A stretch of 53,505 nt of DNA from Actinomycetota bacterium. Its GTDB lineage: Bacteria > Actinomycetota > Acidimicrobiia > Acidimicrobiales > Ilumatobacteraceae. Under the pieces are notes generated by a model that worked only from the letters and a program-made list of their open reading frames with translations, did no database searches and was not told where the DNA came from. Below are positions 8,524 to 17,398 of this stretch, piece by piece. Numbering within the stretch: position 1 is the stretch's first letter; each line of letters opens with the position of its first letter. Where the stretch lies: assembly GCA_026393535.1 (NCBI GenBank), contig JAPKZY010000031.1, positions 1-53,505 of the forward strand, in the 5' to 3' direction. The position numbers were made by a program, and so were the translations under genes.

Positions 8524-8702
8524 AATCCAATTACGACTTGTGAAAAAGGTTCTAATTGAGTATTTTTCCCAATTTCGAGCCAAAACTGCCTTTTTTGTTT
8601 GTATGTAAGGCCTCAAAGGTCGCAGTGCTGACAAAACCTCACTAGGCTTTCAGAAGTGTCTTTTGACGCCACCGTTCTCTACTCAAGGTAATTTTTTTCT
8701 AC
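8524..8702 (+). other. Intergenic region between moaC and the SepX-like gene
   Basis: This 179-nt stretch is AT-rich with several T runs, probably the moaC transcript end, and no open frame with a recognisable product. A possible promoter lies at its right end: TTGACG at 8663-8668 and TAATTT at 8689-8694, 8 nt before the ATG, although the 20-nt spacer is long. Confidence 0.35.
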
Positions 8703-9272
8703 ATGAGTCAACTTGTTCTTTTAATTGTCGGCGCAATGTGGATGGCAGTCTTGCTGCCTCCTCTTCTTCGCTCACGCTTTGATACTGGCGCAGTGTCGTC
8801 CGTGTCTGATTTTCGTCGTCAGTTGCACACGCTCCAGCGCTCACAAGCTCCAGGTACTCAATCGCCCATGCGCGCCATGGCTCGACCATTGTCGTCTCCT
8901 CGTCTCTCAGCCCCAATGGCTCGCCCGCAGGCTCAAGCACCTCGCCTGATAGCAAGCGACGGCGTTTTTGCCGCCGAGCCTCGCCACCGTCGCACTCACC
9001 ACACTGCTGAATTGCCTCGCACGCACTTTGCTGCCGAGACAGCCTTTATGTCATCTCGTGAAGTTGTGCGTCGTCGTCGCGTCAATGTTCTGTACGGAAT
9101 GGTGGCCGCTACTGGCATCTCATTGTTCCTTGGTCTCACCACCGGCAGTACAGCCATGCTGTACCTGTTCACGGTTTCATTCCTTGGTCTTGCGGCCTAC
9201 TGCTACATCCTTGTGCAGATCCGTAACCAGGAATACCTGCGCCGTTATTACGGCCAACGCCAAGCCGCATAA
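8703..9272 (+). CDS. SepX/GlpR-like actinobacterial divisome membrane protein (putative)
   Basis: 189 residues with an N-terminal membrane helix (residues 2-20, QLVLLIVGAMWMAVLLPPLL, followed by RSR). A Pro/Ser/Arg-rich cytoplasmic linker follows (about 25-120), then two C-terminal helices (about 129-150 and 152-172) and a basic tail. This layout, plus a location beside moaC/moeA/galU, matches SepX of Streptomyces and GlpR of Corynebacteriales, membrane proteins of the cell-division machinery; GlpR partners a MoeA-like protein called Glp. The primary sequence similarity is limited to the N-terminal helix and the general plan, so the call rests mainly on architecture and synteny. Confidence 0.55.
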   Translation: MSQLVLLIVGAMWMAVLLPPLLRSRFDTGAVSSVSDFRRQLHTLQRSQAPGTQSPMRAMARPLSSPRLSAPMARPQAQAPRLIASDGVFAAEPRHRRTHHTAELPRTHFAAETAFMSSREVVRRRRVNVLYGMVAATGISLFLGLTTGSTAMLYLFTVSFLGLAAYCYILVQIRNQEYLRRYYGQRQAA

Positions 9273-9354
9273 TTCTCGTCGTCCGGAACGGACTGTGACG
9301 CATGACGCATGCGCCTCTAGACTTTATTCTTCGTAACTCACGGGGGATTTTCAC

Positions 9355-11061
9355 ATGGCACTTTCATGGATAGAAGCACAAACAAAAGTTTTGGCCGCAG
9401 GGTCAGGTACTCCGTTTGAATTAATGGAAGCCGATATTCGTGGCGTGAAGATGGACGTCTTCAAGAACTGCCCTCCAAACCTTGCACTTGTATTGCAAAA
9501 TGCACGCAACTTTGGCGACGCCACGTTCATTATCTATGAGGGCGAGAAGTGGACCTTTGAAAAGACCATGGACCAGGTTGATGGTCTGTGCGACTTGCTG
9601 GTGAACACCTATGGCGTGAAGAAGGGCGATCGTGTTGCCGTTGCCATGCGTAACTTCCCTGAATGGATCATGGCATTTGCTGCCATCATTTCCGTCGGTG
9701 CAGTCAACGTGTCATTTAATGCATGGTGGACCGAAGACGAGATGGACTTCGCGTTGCAAGACTCTGGCGCAAAGGTACTGATTGGTGACCAACAGCGCAT
9801 TGATACCGCTCATGCATCATGTCGCAAGCACGGCATCAAGATGTTGTGTGTTCGCCCAGAGCGCGAACTTGGCGCCGATGTTGATGATTGGGCTGCCGTT
9901 GTGAAAACTGGACTCGGGCCATTGGTCGCAGACATCTCACTTGATGACGATGCAACAATTTTGTACACCTCTGGTACCACCGGTCGTCCAAAGGGTGCAG
10001 TGTCAACACATCGTGCAGTTCTGAGTGCGTTGATGGCGTTCTCGGCACGTAACTCCGTACTGAAGTTGGCATCTGATGAGCCAGAAGCCCCTGCAGATCC
10101 GTTTCCACCATCGTTCATTCTGATCGTGCCTCTTTTCCACGTCACCGGTTGTGTTCCGGTGATGCTCAGCTGTTTCATGGGCGGACTCAAACTCGTCATC
10201 ATGTACAAGTGGGATGCTGGCAAGGCATTGCCCATCATCGCTGAAGAGAACATCACGAACTTTGTTGGCGTGCCGACACAGTCATGGGACCTTGTGAACC
10301 ATCCAGATTTCGAAAAGTACGACACCAGCAGCCTTCGAGCAGTTGGTGGAGGGGGTGCACCTGCGCCTGCAGCGCTTGTTGACAAAGTTGATAAGGCCAT
10401 CAAAAAAGGAAGTCCTCAGTTGGGATACGGCATGACCGAAACCAACGCGTATGGTCCTGGCAACGTCGGTAAGTTCTACACAGATCGTCCCACAAGCACC
10501 GGCCGAGCAACATGGCCAATGCGCTTAGAAATTCGCGACCCTGAAACGTTCAAGACACTCGGACCAAATGAGATGGGCGAGATCTGCATGTTCGGCCCAA
10601 TGTTGATTCGTGGCTACTGGAATCGCCCTGATGCAACTGCTGAGACAATTGTTGACGGTTGGTTGCGCACCGGTGACGGTGGCTACATCGACGATGAAGG
10701 TTTCTTGTTCATAAAGGACCGCATCAAAGACATGATTCTTCGCGGTGGCGAAAACATTTACTGCGTTGAAGTTGAAGGTGCAATCTACGAGCACCCCGCT
10801 GTGTACGAAGCGGCAGTCTTTGGTGTTCTTCACGAGCGTCTCGGTGAAGAAGTTGGCGTTGCTATTTTCCCTAAAGAAGGCGTTTCGCTCACGGCTGATG
10901 ATTTGTGGAAGTTCCTTGACGGAAAGATTTCGTCATTCAAGGTTCCGAATCACGTTGTCATCATGAATGAGCCACTGCCGCGTAACGCTGCAGGAAAGTT
11001 CTTGAAGACCGAATTGCGTGACCTTGTTGGTAAGGGCACTCTTAAAGCCGAAACTCGCTAA
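9355..11061 (+). CDS. Acyl-CoA synthetase (AMP-forming), FadD-type
   Basis: Activates a carboxylic acid to its CoA thioester through an acyl-adenylate. The 568-residue protein carries the P-loop ILYTSGTTGRPKGA, the YGMTETNAYGPG motif, GWLRTGDGGYIDDEGF and the hinge KDRIKDMILRGGENIY. The C-terminal catalytic lysine is in RNAAGKFLKTELR. Length and motifs fit medium- or long-chain fatty acid ligases; the acyl substrate cannot be read from sequence. A G-rich ribosome site (GGGGG, 9 nt before ATG) supports the start. The stop overlaps the convergent DUF433 gene by 4 nt. With the nearby enoyl-CoA hydratases it suggests acyl-CoA catabolism. Confidence 0.92.
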   Translation: MALSWIEAQTKVLAAGSGTPFELMEADIRGVKMDVFKNCPPNLALVLQNARNFGDATFIIYEGEKWTFEKTMDQVDGLCDLLVNTYGVKKGDRVAVAMRNFPEWIMAFAAIISVGAVNVSFNAWWTEDEMDFALQDSGAKVLIGDQQRIDTAHASCRKHGIKMLCVRPERELGADVDDWAAVVKTGLGPLVADISLDDDATILYTSGTTGRPKGAVSTHRAVLSALMAFSARNSVLKLASDEPEAPADPFPPSFILIVPLFHVTGCVPVMLSCFMGGLKLVIMYKWDAGKALPIIAEENITNFVGVPTQSWDLVNHPDFEKYDTSSLRAVGGGGAPAPAALVDKVDKAIKKGSPQLGYGMTETNAYGPGNVGKFYTDRPTSTGRATWPMRLEIRDPETFKTLGPNEMGEICMFGPMLIRGYWNRPDATAETIVDGWLRTGDGGYIDDEGFLFIKDRIKDMILRGGENIYCVEVEGAIYEHPAVYEAAVFGVLHERLGEEVGVAIFPKEGVSLTADDLWKFLDGKISSFKVPNHVVIMNEPLPRNAAGKFLKTELRDLVGKGTLKAETR

Positions 11062-11255
11062 CTAAGAGCGGCCTCTTCAACAGCAGCTCGAATGTGAGCT
11101 TCAGTGAGTTCTGGAAAGTCAACGATGATTTCATCAGATGACATTCCGGATGCAAGGTAGTCGAGGACATCTTTGACGGAGATGCGAGTACCGGCAAAGC
11201 AAGGCTGTCCGCCGCGCACTCCTGGCTGCATGTGGATAATCGATGTCTGATCCAT
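11058..11255 (-). CDS. DUF433 / VapB45-type antitoxin-like protein
   Basis: A 65-residue protein matching the DUF433 family: GVRGGQPCFAGTRISVKDVLDYLASG and EIIVDFPELTEAHIRAAVE, a small winged-helix-like DNA-binding fold. Family members usually pair with a DUF5615 PIN-like toxin encoded immediately downstream. Here the downstream neighbour is the convergent acyl-CoA synthetase with a 4-nt stop overlap, and the upstream neighbour is a transporter remnant, so no toxin is present. It may be an orphan antitoxin or a transcription factor. The start is supported by a -10 element 6 nt upstream. Confidence 0.8.
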   Translation of the reverse strand: MDQTSIIHMQPGVRGGQPCFAGTRISVKDVLDYLASGMSSDEIIVDFPELTEAHIRAAVEEAALS

Positions 11256-11261
11256 GTGAGT

Positions 11262-11292
11262 ACCTTACCTAATGGGTCTGTCACTTTGTCAA
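11262..11292 (-). promoter_or_regulatory. Promoter of the DUF433 gene (TTGACA ... TAAGGT)
   Basis: On the minus strand a TTGACA hexamer (11287-11292) and TAAGGT (11262-11267) are separated by 19 nt. An alternative TAGGTA gives 15 nt. TAAGGT is 6 nt before the ATG, the leaderless spacing. It is one of few sites here with a clear -35 box. Confidence 0.45.
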
Positions 11293-11299
11293 GCAATAA

Positions 11300-12466
11300 T
11301 TAGGTTTTGGCGGTCTCTTCTGGGGGCCGCACGTTGCGAAACATCATCAGCAACAGCAAGTCGTAGGTAATTTTGCATGCCGCACAAATAAGAAGTGGCC
11401 AGGCGAAGTTTGATTGATCAAGCATCCATCCGGCTGCAAGTGGCGGCAATGCTGATGCGAGGCTGCGCGGAACATTAGTGATGCTTGCGGCTGCTGCGCG
11501 TTCGTGCGGCTGTACTACTGCCATCACATAACTAGTGCGTACGGGTACATCCATTTGCGATAACAAGCCGCGCAGAATGAATCATCCCATTGCCCACCAC
11601 ACATTTGGTGCAAGCACAACTGCGGCTAACAACACACTGGCGGGAATATGGGTGAACACCATGGTGCGCACGAGTCCGATACGTCGAGACACTCGTACTG
11701 CTAGCAATGATGAAAACGCTGACAAAATGCCGGCCGAGAAAAAGATAACGCCGAGAGTTCCAGGGGACAGATCAAATCGTCGGTACACCCACAATGCGAA
11801 GATGGCTTGAGTTGCAAAGCCTCCGCCAAATGAATCCAGGCTGAACAGCGCAGCAAGTGTGTAGACGGTCTTGCGAGATTCTGTGCCAAGTGCTGAATCG
11901 GCTTTAGTGGAACGCGAGCGACTTGCTGGCGACAAACGTGAATAGATGGCAAGCAGCAACAGCCCGGCGATGCCGTACAGCACGAAAGCAGCGCGACGGC
12001 CGACTTCTGCATCGTGTCCCATTGAAGTAGCAAGCCAAATTGGGATACCCGCGCACAGTGCGCCGACTGCACCAACAAGAGAGCCCACCAAGTTGAAGAC
12101 TGCAAAGACACCTGTGCGATCAGTGTCAGAGACGGTGCTAGACAGCGTTGCTTGTTCAAGCGGTAGGAACACGCTGACATCACCTGCGCTTGGGTTCATA
12201 GTGCCGATGGCGGCCACGATGAGCAGAACAATGAATGGCGTGCTGAGACCAAAGGCGATTCCGGTGACAACCATTAGCCACGATGAATAGGCGAGCAAGC
12301 GTTCGATAGAGAAACGATGAGAGGTGACGCCTACTGCCAATGTGAGTGCTGCGGAACCTAAGAGTGATGCAGTGACAACGGCGCCTACCTGAACGCCAGA
12401 GAACCCAAGGTGCAACAGGAATGCAGGCAACACCACATATGCGATGCCGTCAACGAATGCCCGCAC
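11300..12466 (-). pseudogene. Major facilitator superfamily transporter, interrupted by an in-frame TGA
   Basis: The first part (12466-11585) encodes about 294 residues of an MFS permease: FVDGIAYVVLPAFLLHLGF at the start, many hydrophobic helices and the loop RVSRRIGLVRTMVF. A TGA at 11584-11582 interrupts it after WWAMG. The same frame continues without shift (FILRGLLSQMDVPVRTSYV) through the last helices to 11300, so a single point change would restore a protein of about 390 residues. The N-terminus is also defective: the only standard start is GTG 12466, although similarity-like sequence (KLLIATRG) extends upstream to the pepN stop. It probably represents a decaying transporter. Confidence 0.8.
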
Positions 12467-12527
12467 ACCACGAGTAGCGATGAGGAGCTTTGCATCAGAG
12501 CTTGCAGAGGCGGGAAGAAAGGCGATG

Positions 12528-15053
12528 TTATGCCTTTAGTGCATCAGCAACGATGTCTGCTTCACGACGGCGAAGACCCGTATTGACGCGTTGACGCTCA
12601 AGGACTTGATCAAGCGTCTTGCTGGCCTGTGCGATGGGATGTTCGGAGAAGAACGACTGGATATCTATTTCCATTGCATCTGAGTTCAACGTAGACGTTG
12701 CGCTTGCCATACGAATGATGGTGTTGCCAGGGAATGCATCATTTGCGTGCTGCCAGTTCTGACGAACAAAGTTCCATGCCTGTTCTCCGTGCTTACGGTT
12801 TGCAATACAACGATTCAGCAAGAACGGGGCATTCTGAGTCTTTACTTCACTGGTGAGTGCGAAATCACATGTGCGGGCGATCAGCCCGGCACTGTCAAAC
12901 TCGGCAAGTGCGTACAGCATGCGAATTTGTTCTTGTGGTGTCGATGGGTCGCGGTAACGACCAAGGAACCATTCGTAATCTGTGGCATCGCCAGTAGCTG
13001 CCACCACGTTTGTTGCAGCAGCGACAAGTTCTGGTTCAGTGACGGTGTCGTTGAACAAGATGTCACGGCATTGGCGCTGTGCATCGGCATCTTTTCCATA
13101 GATGGCCAAAAGTTGAACAATGAGGCCACGTAGTTTTGCTACTAAATCTTCCTCGCCAATTACTGGCTTCCATCCGAAGTGGGCGAGTGCAGGAGTAACC
13201 AACGTCTTGACGAAAGATGCAAATGCAGGCTCTGATTCTGTTGGCACAATGCGTGACAACGACTTGAGTGATGCTGCAATTGTTTGCCACACAGCAAGGT
13301 CACGTTCGTTTACGAAGCCCTGCAGGAATGTGATGTAGGCATCTGAACCCATGGCGCCCGCAACGACGGCGTTCCATGCATCGTCAACCAAGTTGTAGCG
13401 CTCGAGAGTGTCGAGCGAAGACAATGTTGACCCAGTGATACGCAGCAAGAGGTCCGCTGAGTATTCAACGCGGAAGAATCCTGGGCCGTTGGCGTTAACC
13501 ACAATTGTGGCTGTGGTGTCTGAGAGTGGGATACGCATTTCGTCTGTCTCAAGCAGAACCTTGCTCGTTGCATTGCCGATTCGCACGTGGATGGGTACAA
13601 CCCACAATGTGGCATCAGGGCTGTTGTCGAAGGTGAACTGACGTTGAGACAGCACCAATTCTTTTCCGTCAATGCGTACTGATATCAATGGGTATCCGGC
13701 TTGCCAGATCCATGAGTCCATCAGGCGTCGTACCGGCACGATAGGGCCACCATCAGTGGTGACGACATGCTCAATTGCATCCCACAGGTCATTGGTCTCT
13801 GTGTTGCCGTATGCGTGAGTCTTCAAATAGTGGCTAACACCTGCGCGAAACCTGTCGGGCCCAATGTATTGCTCGAGCATGCGCAAGATGGCGCCGCCCT
13901 TTTGATACGTGAGTACATCGAACATGCCATCTGCATCAGCAGGGGAGTTAACGGGAAACTCGATGGTGCGCGTTGAGTGCAACGAGTCAACATCGAAAGC
14001 GGCACTGCGGTCAAGACCAAATGTGGTCCATAGTTGCCACTGCGGCATGAATGCATCGCATGCTGCATATTCCATAAATGTTGCAAATGCTTCGTTCAGC
14101 CAGATGCCATTCCACCAACGCATGGTGACAAGGTCACCGAACCACATGTGTGCAAGTTCATGGGCTACAACTAGCGCAACAAGTTCTTGTTCGACTTGTG
14201 TTGATGTTTCAGGGTCAACCAGCAGTAGCACTTCACGGAACGTGATGCATCCGACGTTCTCCATTGCACCAGCAGCAAAGTCTGGCAGTGCAAGAAGATC
14301 TACCTTGTCGCTTGGGTAGGGAACTCCGTAGTAGGTCTGAAACCAATCAAGGGCAAAGGTGCCGGCGCGCATACCGAATTCGGTGAGGTGCGATTTTCCG
14401 GGCACATGAATGATGCGCACTGCGATGTCGCCCACCATTTCTGTTGCGGTTGCCTCTAATTGCCCAACAACAAACGCCACTAAATAAGTGGACATGATCA
14501 TGGTGTCTGCAAACCAAATACGTGTGAGGCCATTTGCAAGAACTTCACGTTTTGTTTCGCTGCTATTTGACACAGCAAGGAACTCACTCTTGATTGTGAG
14601 GTCAATAGCGAACACGGCTTTGAAATCAGGCTCATCGAAGCAGGGGAATGCACGGCGGCAATCGGTGGATTGCATTTGAGTAGTGGCAATGGTGCGAACA
14701 ACACCAGAGTCGTCAGTAAATGTTGACCGGTAAAAGCCACGCAACTTGTCGTTCAGAATGCCAATGAATGAAATTGCGATGTCACAAGGGCCTTGCGCAA
14801 CGTCTGCACTAATAATGAGGCGCTCTGATTCTTCATGCAATGTGAACGAGGCAGCGGTGCCATTGACGGTGACCGATGCAATCTCTAGTTCAATCGCATT
14901 AACAACAATTTCGGATACTGCTTCTGTTGCCTGAGCAGAGATGAGAACAGTGCCCGTAAATGACGCTGCATCAAGATCTGGGGTCAGAGACACCTCGTAG
15001 CGCGAAGGCATAACGGTGCGGGGGAGGCGAAAGGGATTATTAAGGTGGCTCAC
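12528..15053 (-). CDS. pepN: Aminopeptidase N, M1 family zinc metallopeptidase
   Basis: Removes N-terminal amino acids from peptides in the cytoplasm. The 841-residue protein has the exopeptidase motif GAMEN (residues 262-266) and the zinc site HELAH (His298, Glu299, His302) with Glu321 in NEAF 18 residues later. The C-terminal ERAP1-like helical domain is full length, ending near residue 835. Size is typical of actinobacterial PepN. It starts with GTG, and a TAACCT element 7 nt upstream suggests a leaderless message. It is divergent from the PfkB kinase, with 46 nt between the starts. Confidence 0.95.
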   Translation of the reverse strand: MSHLNNPFRLPRTVMPSRYEVSLTPDLDAASFTGTVLISAQATEAVSEIVVNAIELEIASVTVNGTAASFTLHEESERLIISADVAQGPCDIAISFIGILNDKLRGFYRSTFTDDSGVVRTIATTQMQSTDCRRAFPCFDEPDFKAVFAIDLTIKSEFLAVSNSSETKREVLANGLTRIWFADTMIMSTYLVAFVVGQLEATATEMVGDIAVRIIHVPGKSHLTEFGMRAGTFALDWFQTYYGVPYPSDKVDLLALPDFAAGAMENVGCITFREVLLLVDPETSTQVEQELVALVVAHELAHMWFGDLVTMRWWNGIWLNEAFATFMEYAACDAFMPQWQLWTTFGLDRSAAFDVDSLHSTRTIEFPVNSPADADGMFDVLTYQKGGAILRMLEQYIGPDRFRAGVSHYLKTHAYGNTETNDLWDAIEHVVTTDGGPIVPVRRLMDSWIWQAGYPLISVRIDGKELVLSQRQFTFDNSPDATLWVVPIHVRIGNATSKVLLETDEMRIPLSDTTATIVVNANGPGFFRVEYSADLLLRITGSTLSSLDTLERYNLVDDAWNAVVAGAMGSDAYITFLQGFVNERDLAVWQTIAASLKSLSRIVPTESEPAFASFVKTLVTPALAHFGWKPVIGEEDLVAKLRGLIVQLLAIYGKDADAQRQCRDILFNDTVTEPELVAAATNVVAATGDATDYEWFLGRYRDPSTPQEQIRMLYALAEFDSAGLIARTCDFALTSEVKTQNAPFLLNRCIANRKHGEQAWNFVRQNWQHANDAFPGNTIIRMASATSTLNSDAMEIDIQSFFSEHPIAQASKTLDQVLERQRVNTGLRRREADIVADALKA

Positions 15054-15060
15054 CCAATAA

Positions 15061-15066
15061 AGGTTA
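15061..15066 (-). promoter_or_regulatory. -10 element (TAACCT) of pepN
   Basis: On the minus strand TAACCT, then 7 nt, then the GTG start at 15053. It fits the leaderless pattern and confirms the GTG start. Confidence 0.55.
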
Positions 15067-15085
15067 GTGGGGCGGCCACTGCGAC

Positions 15086-15091
15086 TACCGT
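15086..15091 (+). promoter_or_regulatory. -10 element (TACCGT) of the PfkB kinase gene
   Basis: TACCGT, then 8 nt, then GTG at 15100. It lies 20 nt from the divergent pepN -10 element, so the two promoters are nearly back to back. Confidence 0.45.
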
Positions 15092-15099
15092 AGAGAACC

Positions 15100-16140
15100 G
15101 TGCCACGTAGTCATCCTTTCACCGCCCATATTCCTTCTCTCACCAATAAAGAGGGAATTCTGTACGACGTTGTCGGGGTGGGCAATGCTCTTGTTGACAT
15201 GATTGCCATGGTTGATGACGCTTTTCTTGCCTCACACGACATGGTGAAGGGTTCGATGGCCCTTATAGAAACAGATAGAGCTGTTCAGTTATCGACTGCG
15301 GTCGGTGCCAGCACACGAACCAGTGGGGGTTCGGGTGCAAACACAATTGCTGGGATTGCAAGCCTTGGCGGAGACGTTGCGTTTATTGGCAAGGTTGCCA
15401 ACGATGAATTCGGCGATGTTTTCGCAACTGACATGAAAACTGTTGGTGTTGATTTCCGTAGCGGAGCACCAGACTCTTCAGTGCCAACAGGACGTTGCAT
15501 TATTGCGGTCACACCTGATGCGCAGCGCACGATGAACACATTCCTCGGCATTTCTACTCAGTTATCTTTCTCAGACCTTGATGCGGACATTATTTCTGCA
15601 GGTGCAGTGTTGTATCTCGAGGGGTACTTGTTCGATCGTGATGAAGCAAAAGATGCATTCCGCCAAGCTGCAGCAGTTGCGCACGCGCATGGCCGAGTGG
15701 TTTCTTTGACATTGTCCGACTCGTTCTGTGTTGATCGCCATCGTGCAGATTTCCAATCATTGGTGCGCAGCGACATTGACATCTTGTTTGCCAATGAGGA
15801 TGAGTTGAAGTCTCTCTATGAGACAGCGGATTTTGATGAAGCAGTAGAACTCTTGCGTCGTGATTGCCACATTGCTGCTATCACGCGCAGTGAAAAAGGA
15901 TCAGTTGTGGTGACTCGCGATGACATTCACACAGTTCCTGCAGCGCCAGTTGCAAGTGTGGTGGACACCACTGGTGCTGGTGACCTCTTTGCTGCCGGGT
16001 TCTTGCGTGGATTGACGCAGGGCAAAGACCTCACCAGTTGTGCTCGCATTGGCGCCATTGCCGCCGCAGAAGTGATTTCACACGTTGGCCCACGGCCATT
16101 GGTGTCATTGTCGTCTCTGTTGCCAGCTGATTTGCAGTAA
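15100..16140 (+). CDS. PfkB-family carbohydrate/adenosine kinase
   Basis: A 346-residue ribokinase-fold enzyme that phosphorylates a sugar or nucleoside. It has the N-terminal DVVGVGNALVDMIA, the substrate loop TSGGSGANTIAGIASLGG, and the C-terminal PfkB signature DTTGAGDLFAAGFLRG with its catalytic aspartate. The N-terminal phrase and the GGSGANT loop are closest to bacterial adenosine kinase-like proteins, so adenosine or a related nucleoside is a likely substrate. The GTG start adds about 20 poorly conserved residues, so an internal start is possible, but the TACCGT element fits the GTG. queF follows after 19 nt. Confidence 0.88.
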   Translation: MPRSHPFTAHIPSLTNKEGILYDVVGVGNALVDMIAMVDDAFLASHDMVKGSMALIETDRAVQLSTAVGASTRTSGGSGANTIAGIASLGGDVAFIGKVANDEFGDVFATDMKTVGVDFRSGAPDSSVPTGRCIIAVTPDAQRTMNTFLGISTQLSFSDLDADIISAGAVLYLEGYLFDRDEAKDAFRQAAAVAHAHGRVVSLTLSDSFCVDRHRADFQSLVRSDIDILFANEDELKSLYETADFDEAVELLRRDCHIAAITRSEKGSVVVTRDDIHTVPAAPVASVVDTTGAGDLFAAGFLRGLTQGKDLTSCARIGAIAAAEVISHVGPRPLVSLSSLLPADLQ

Positions 16141-16146
16141 CCCCCG

Positions 16147-16152
16147 TAGCCT
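16147..16152 (+). promoter_or_regulatory. -10 element (TAGCCT) of queF
   Basis: TAGCCT, then 7 nt, then ATG at 16160. It selects this ATG rather than the out-of-frame ATG 5 nt earlier. Confidence 0.5.
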
Positions 16153-16159
16153 TTATGGC

Positions 16160-16552
16160 ATGAGCGATACCTCTGCACTCACCGTTCTCGGTCAAACAGT
16201 TCACCATGCCATTGCGCACGTGGAAGTGTTTCCAGCACCTGCACATGTTTCTTCTGTCACGTTTACTACTGATGAATTGTCATCAATCTGTCCAGTAACG
16301 CAACAGCCAGATATTGCAACAGTCGTAATTGAATACGAACCAAATGAATTTTGCATCGAGTCAAAGAGCCTCAAGTTGTACTTGTGGGGTTTCCGTGATC
16401 GCGCCGTGTTTGCTGAAGCGTTAGCTGCTGAAATTGCAGCCGAAGTGATGGAAACCGCCAAGCCATATGCCGTGCGAGTTCACCTTACGCAACGCCCGCG
16501 TGGTGGTATTGAAGTTAGTGCTGTTGCTGAAATGTTCAGCGACGCCGAATAG
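16160..16552 (+). CDS. queF: NADPH-dependent 7-cyano-7-deazaguanine reductase
   Basis: Reduces preQ0 to preQ1 in the synthesis of queuosine, a tRNA wobble base. The 130-residue protein matches the short (type I) QueF: TDELSSICPVTQQPDIAT with the nucleophile Cys44 and Asp51, and the NADPH-binding ESKSLKLYLWGFRD. Length is right for type I. No queC, queD, queE or tgt is in the window, so the rest of the pathway must be elsewhere or preQ0 is imported. It is cleanly placed between the PfkB kinase and a convergent enoyl-CoA hydratase whose stop is 3 nt away. Confidence 0.93.
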   Translation: MSDTSALTVLGQTVHHAIAHVEVFPAPAHVSSVTFTTDELSSICPVTQQPDIATVVIEYEPNEFCIESKSLKLYLWGFRDRAVFAEALAAEIAAEVMETAKPYAVRVHLTQRPRGGIEVSAVAEMFSDAE

Positions 16553-16555
16553 CAA

Positions 16556-17338
16556 TTATTGCTTGCGTCCGCGTTCCATAATTTTGGCGCGACGCTCTTC
16601 AACCTTTTTCGGATCAAATTGCGCTTTACGCCACACGCGACCATCTTCTGATTCGCGTTCCCACTTCTTCTTCTCAGCTGCATGGCCTGCATATGTGGAA
16701 CGAATCTGACGTACGCCGTCTTGCTCGTTACCAATAATGTCAAGGGCGATGGAACGAGTGAAAGACATGAGATCAACGTGTGGGACCACATGATTGACAA
16801 GCCCGTATGCCAATGCTTCGTCAGCCAACATGAAGTTGCCTGTGAAACTCATTTCGCGAGCACGGCGAACACCAATTGCTTGAGGCAACAACACGGTGAG
16901 ACCCCAACCTGGCATCACGCCAACGCGGGAATGAGTGTCGCCAAATTTTGCGTTCTCTGATGCGATGAGAAAGTCGCAATTCAACGCCAGTTCAAAACCA
17001 CCGGTGATGGCAACTCCGTTAATTGCGCCGATGAGTGGTTTCTTCACGTGAGGAAAGGGACCACGGGCTCCCGATGAATTCTTTGAGCCATCTGCACCGG
17101 TGCCGCGCAAATTGCCACCAGTGTCTCCGAGTTCTTTGAGGTCGAGACCTGCACAAAACGCTGGGTCTGTACCCGTGAGGATTATGACATCGACAGAGTC
17201 GTCTTTATCGGCTGTCTTCATGAGCGCCGGAAGCATCTTGAGCACTTCGCTACTGAGAGCATTGCGGGAATCTGGGCGATTCATGGTGATGGTGGCGATG
17301 CGCTCGCTCACCTCGTATAAAACAACGTCTGTAGTCAT
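16556..17338 (-). CDS. Enoyl-CoA hydratase/isomerase family protein
   Basis: A 260-residue crotonase-family protein: ITMNRPDSRNALS, the oxyanion segment AFCAGLDLKELG, then GAINGVAITGGFELALNCD and GDTHSRVGVMPGWG. A C-terminal basic tail ends ERRAKIMERGRKQ. An insertion of about 20 residues after DLKELG (GGNLRGTGADGSKNSSG) is unusual. It resembles hydratases of actinobacterial beta-oxidation, but the substrate is unknown. It is divergent from another crotonase gene with 60 nt between; the two are not close copies. The -10 element 6 nt upstream supports the start. Confidence 0.88.
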   Translation of the reverse strand: MTTDVVLYEVSERIATITMNRPDSRNALSSEVLKMLPALMKTADKDDSVDVIILTGTDPAFCAGLDLKELGDTGGNLRGTGADGSKNSSGARGPFPHVKKPLIGAINGVAITGGFELALNCDFLIASENAKFGDTHSRVGVMPGWGLTVLLPQAIGVRRAREMSFTGNFMLADEALAYGLVNHVVPHVDLMSFTRSIALDIIGNEQDGVRQIRSTYAGHAAEKKKWERESEDGRVWRKAQFDPKKVEERRAKIMERGRKQ

Positions 17339-17344
17339 GGCTTT

Positions 17345-17350
17345 ACCGTA
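17345..17350 (-). promoter_or_regulatory. -10 element (TACGGT) of the minus-strand enoyl-CoA hydratase
   Basis: TACGGT on the minus strand, then 6 nt, then ATG at 17338. This is leaderless spacing. Confidence 0.45.
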
Positions 17351-17398
17351 GGCGACCGAAGGGGAAATTACCTAGGCCGGTGTGCGAAACTAGCAACC

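Noticed and set aside
11582-11584. TGA as a selenocysteine codon in the MFS gene
   Set aside because: MFS transporters are not selenoproteins, and only a weak 4-bp hairpin (TGCG/CGCA) follows the codon; a nonsense mutation is simpler.
16085-16159. Extended N-terminus of QueF
   Set aside because: The extension overlaps the PfkB kinase end and is Cys/His-rich noise; ATG 16160 has a promoter element at the right distance.
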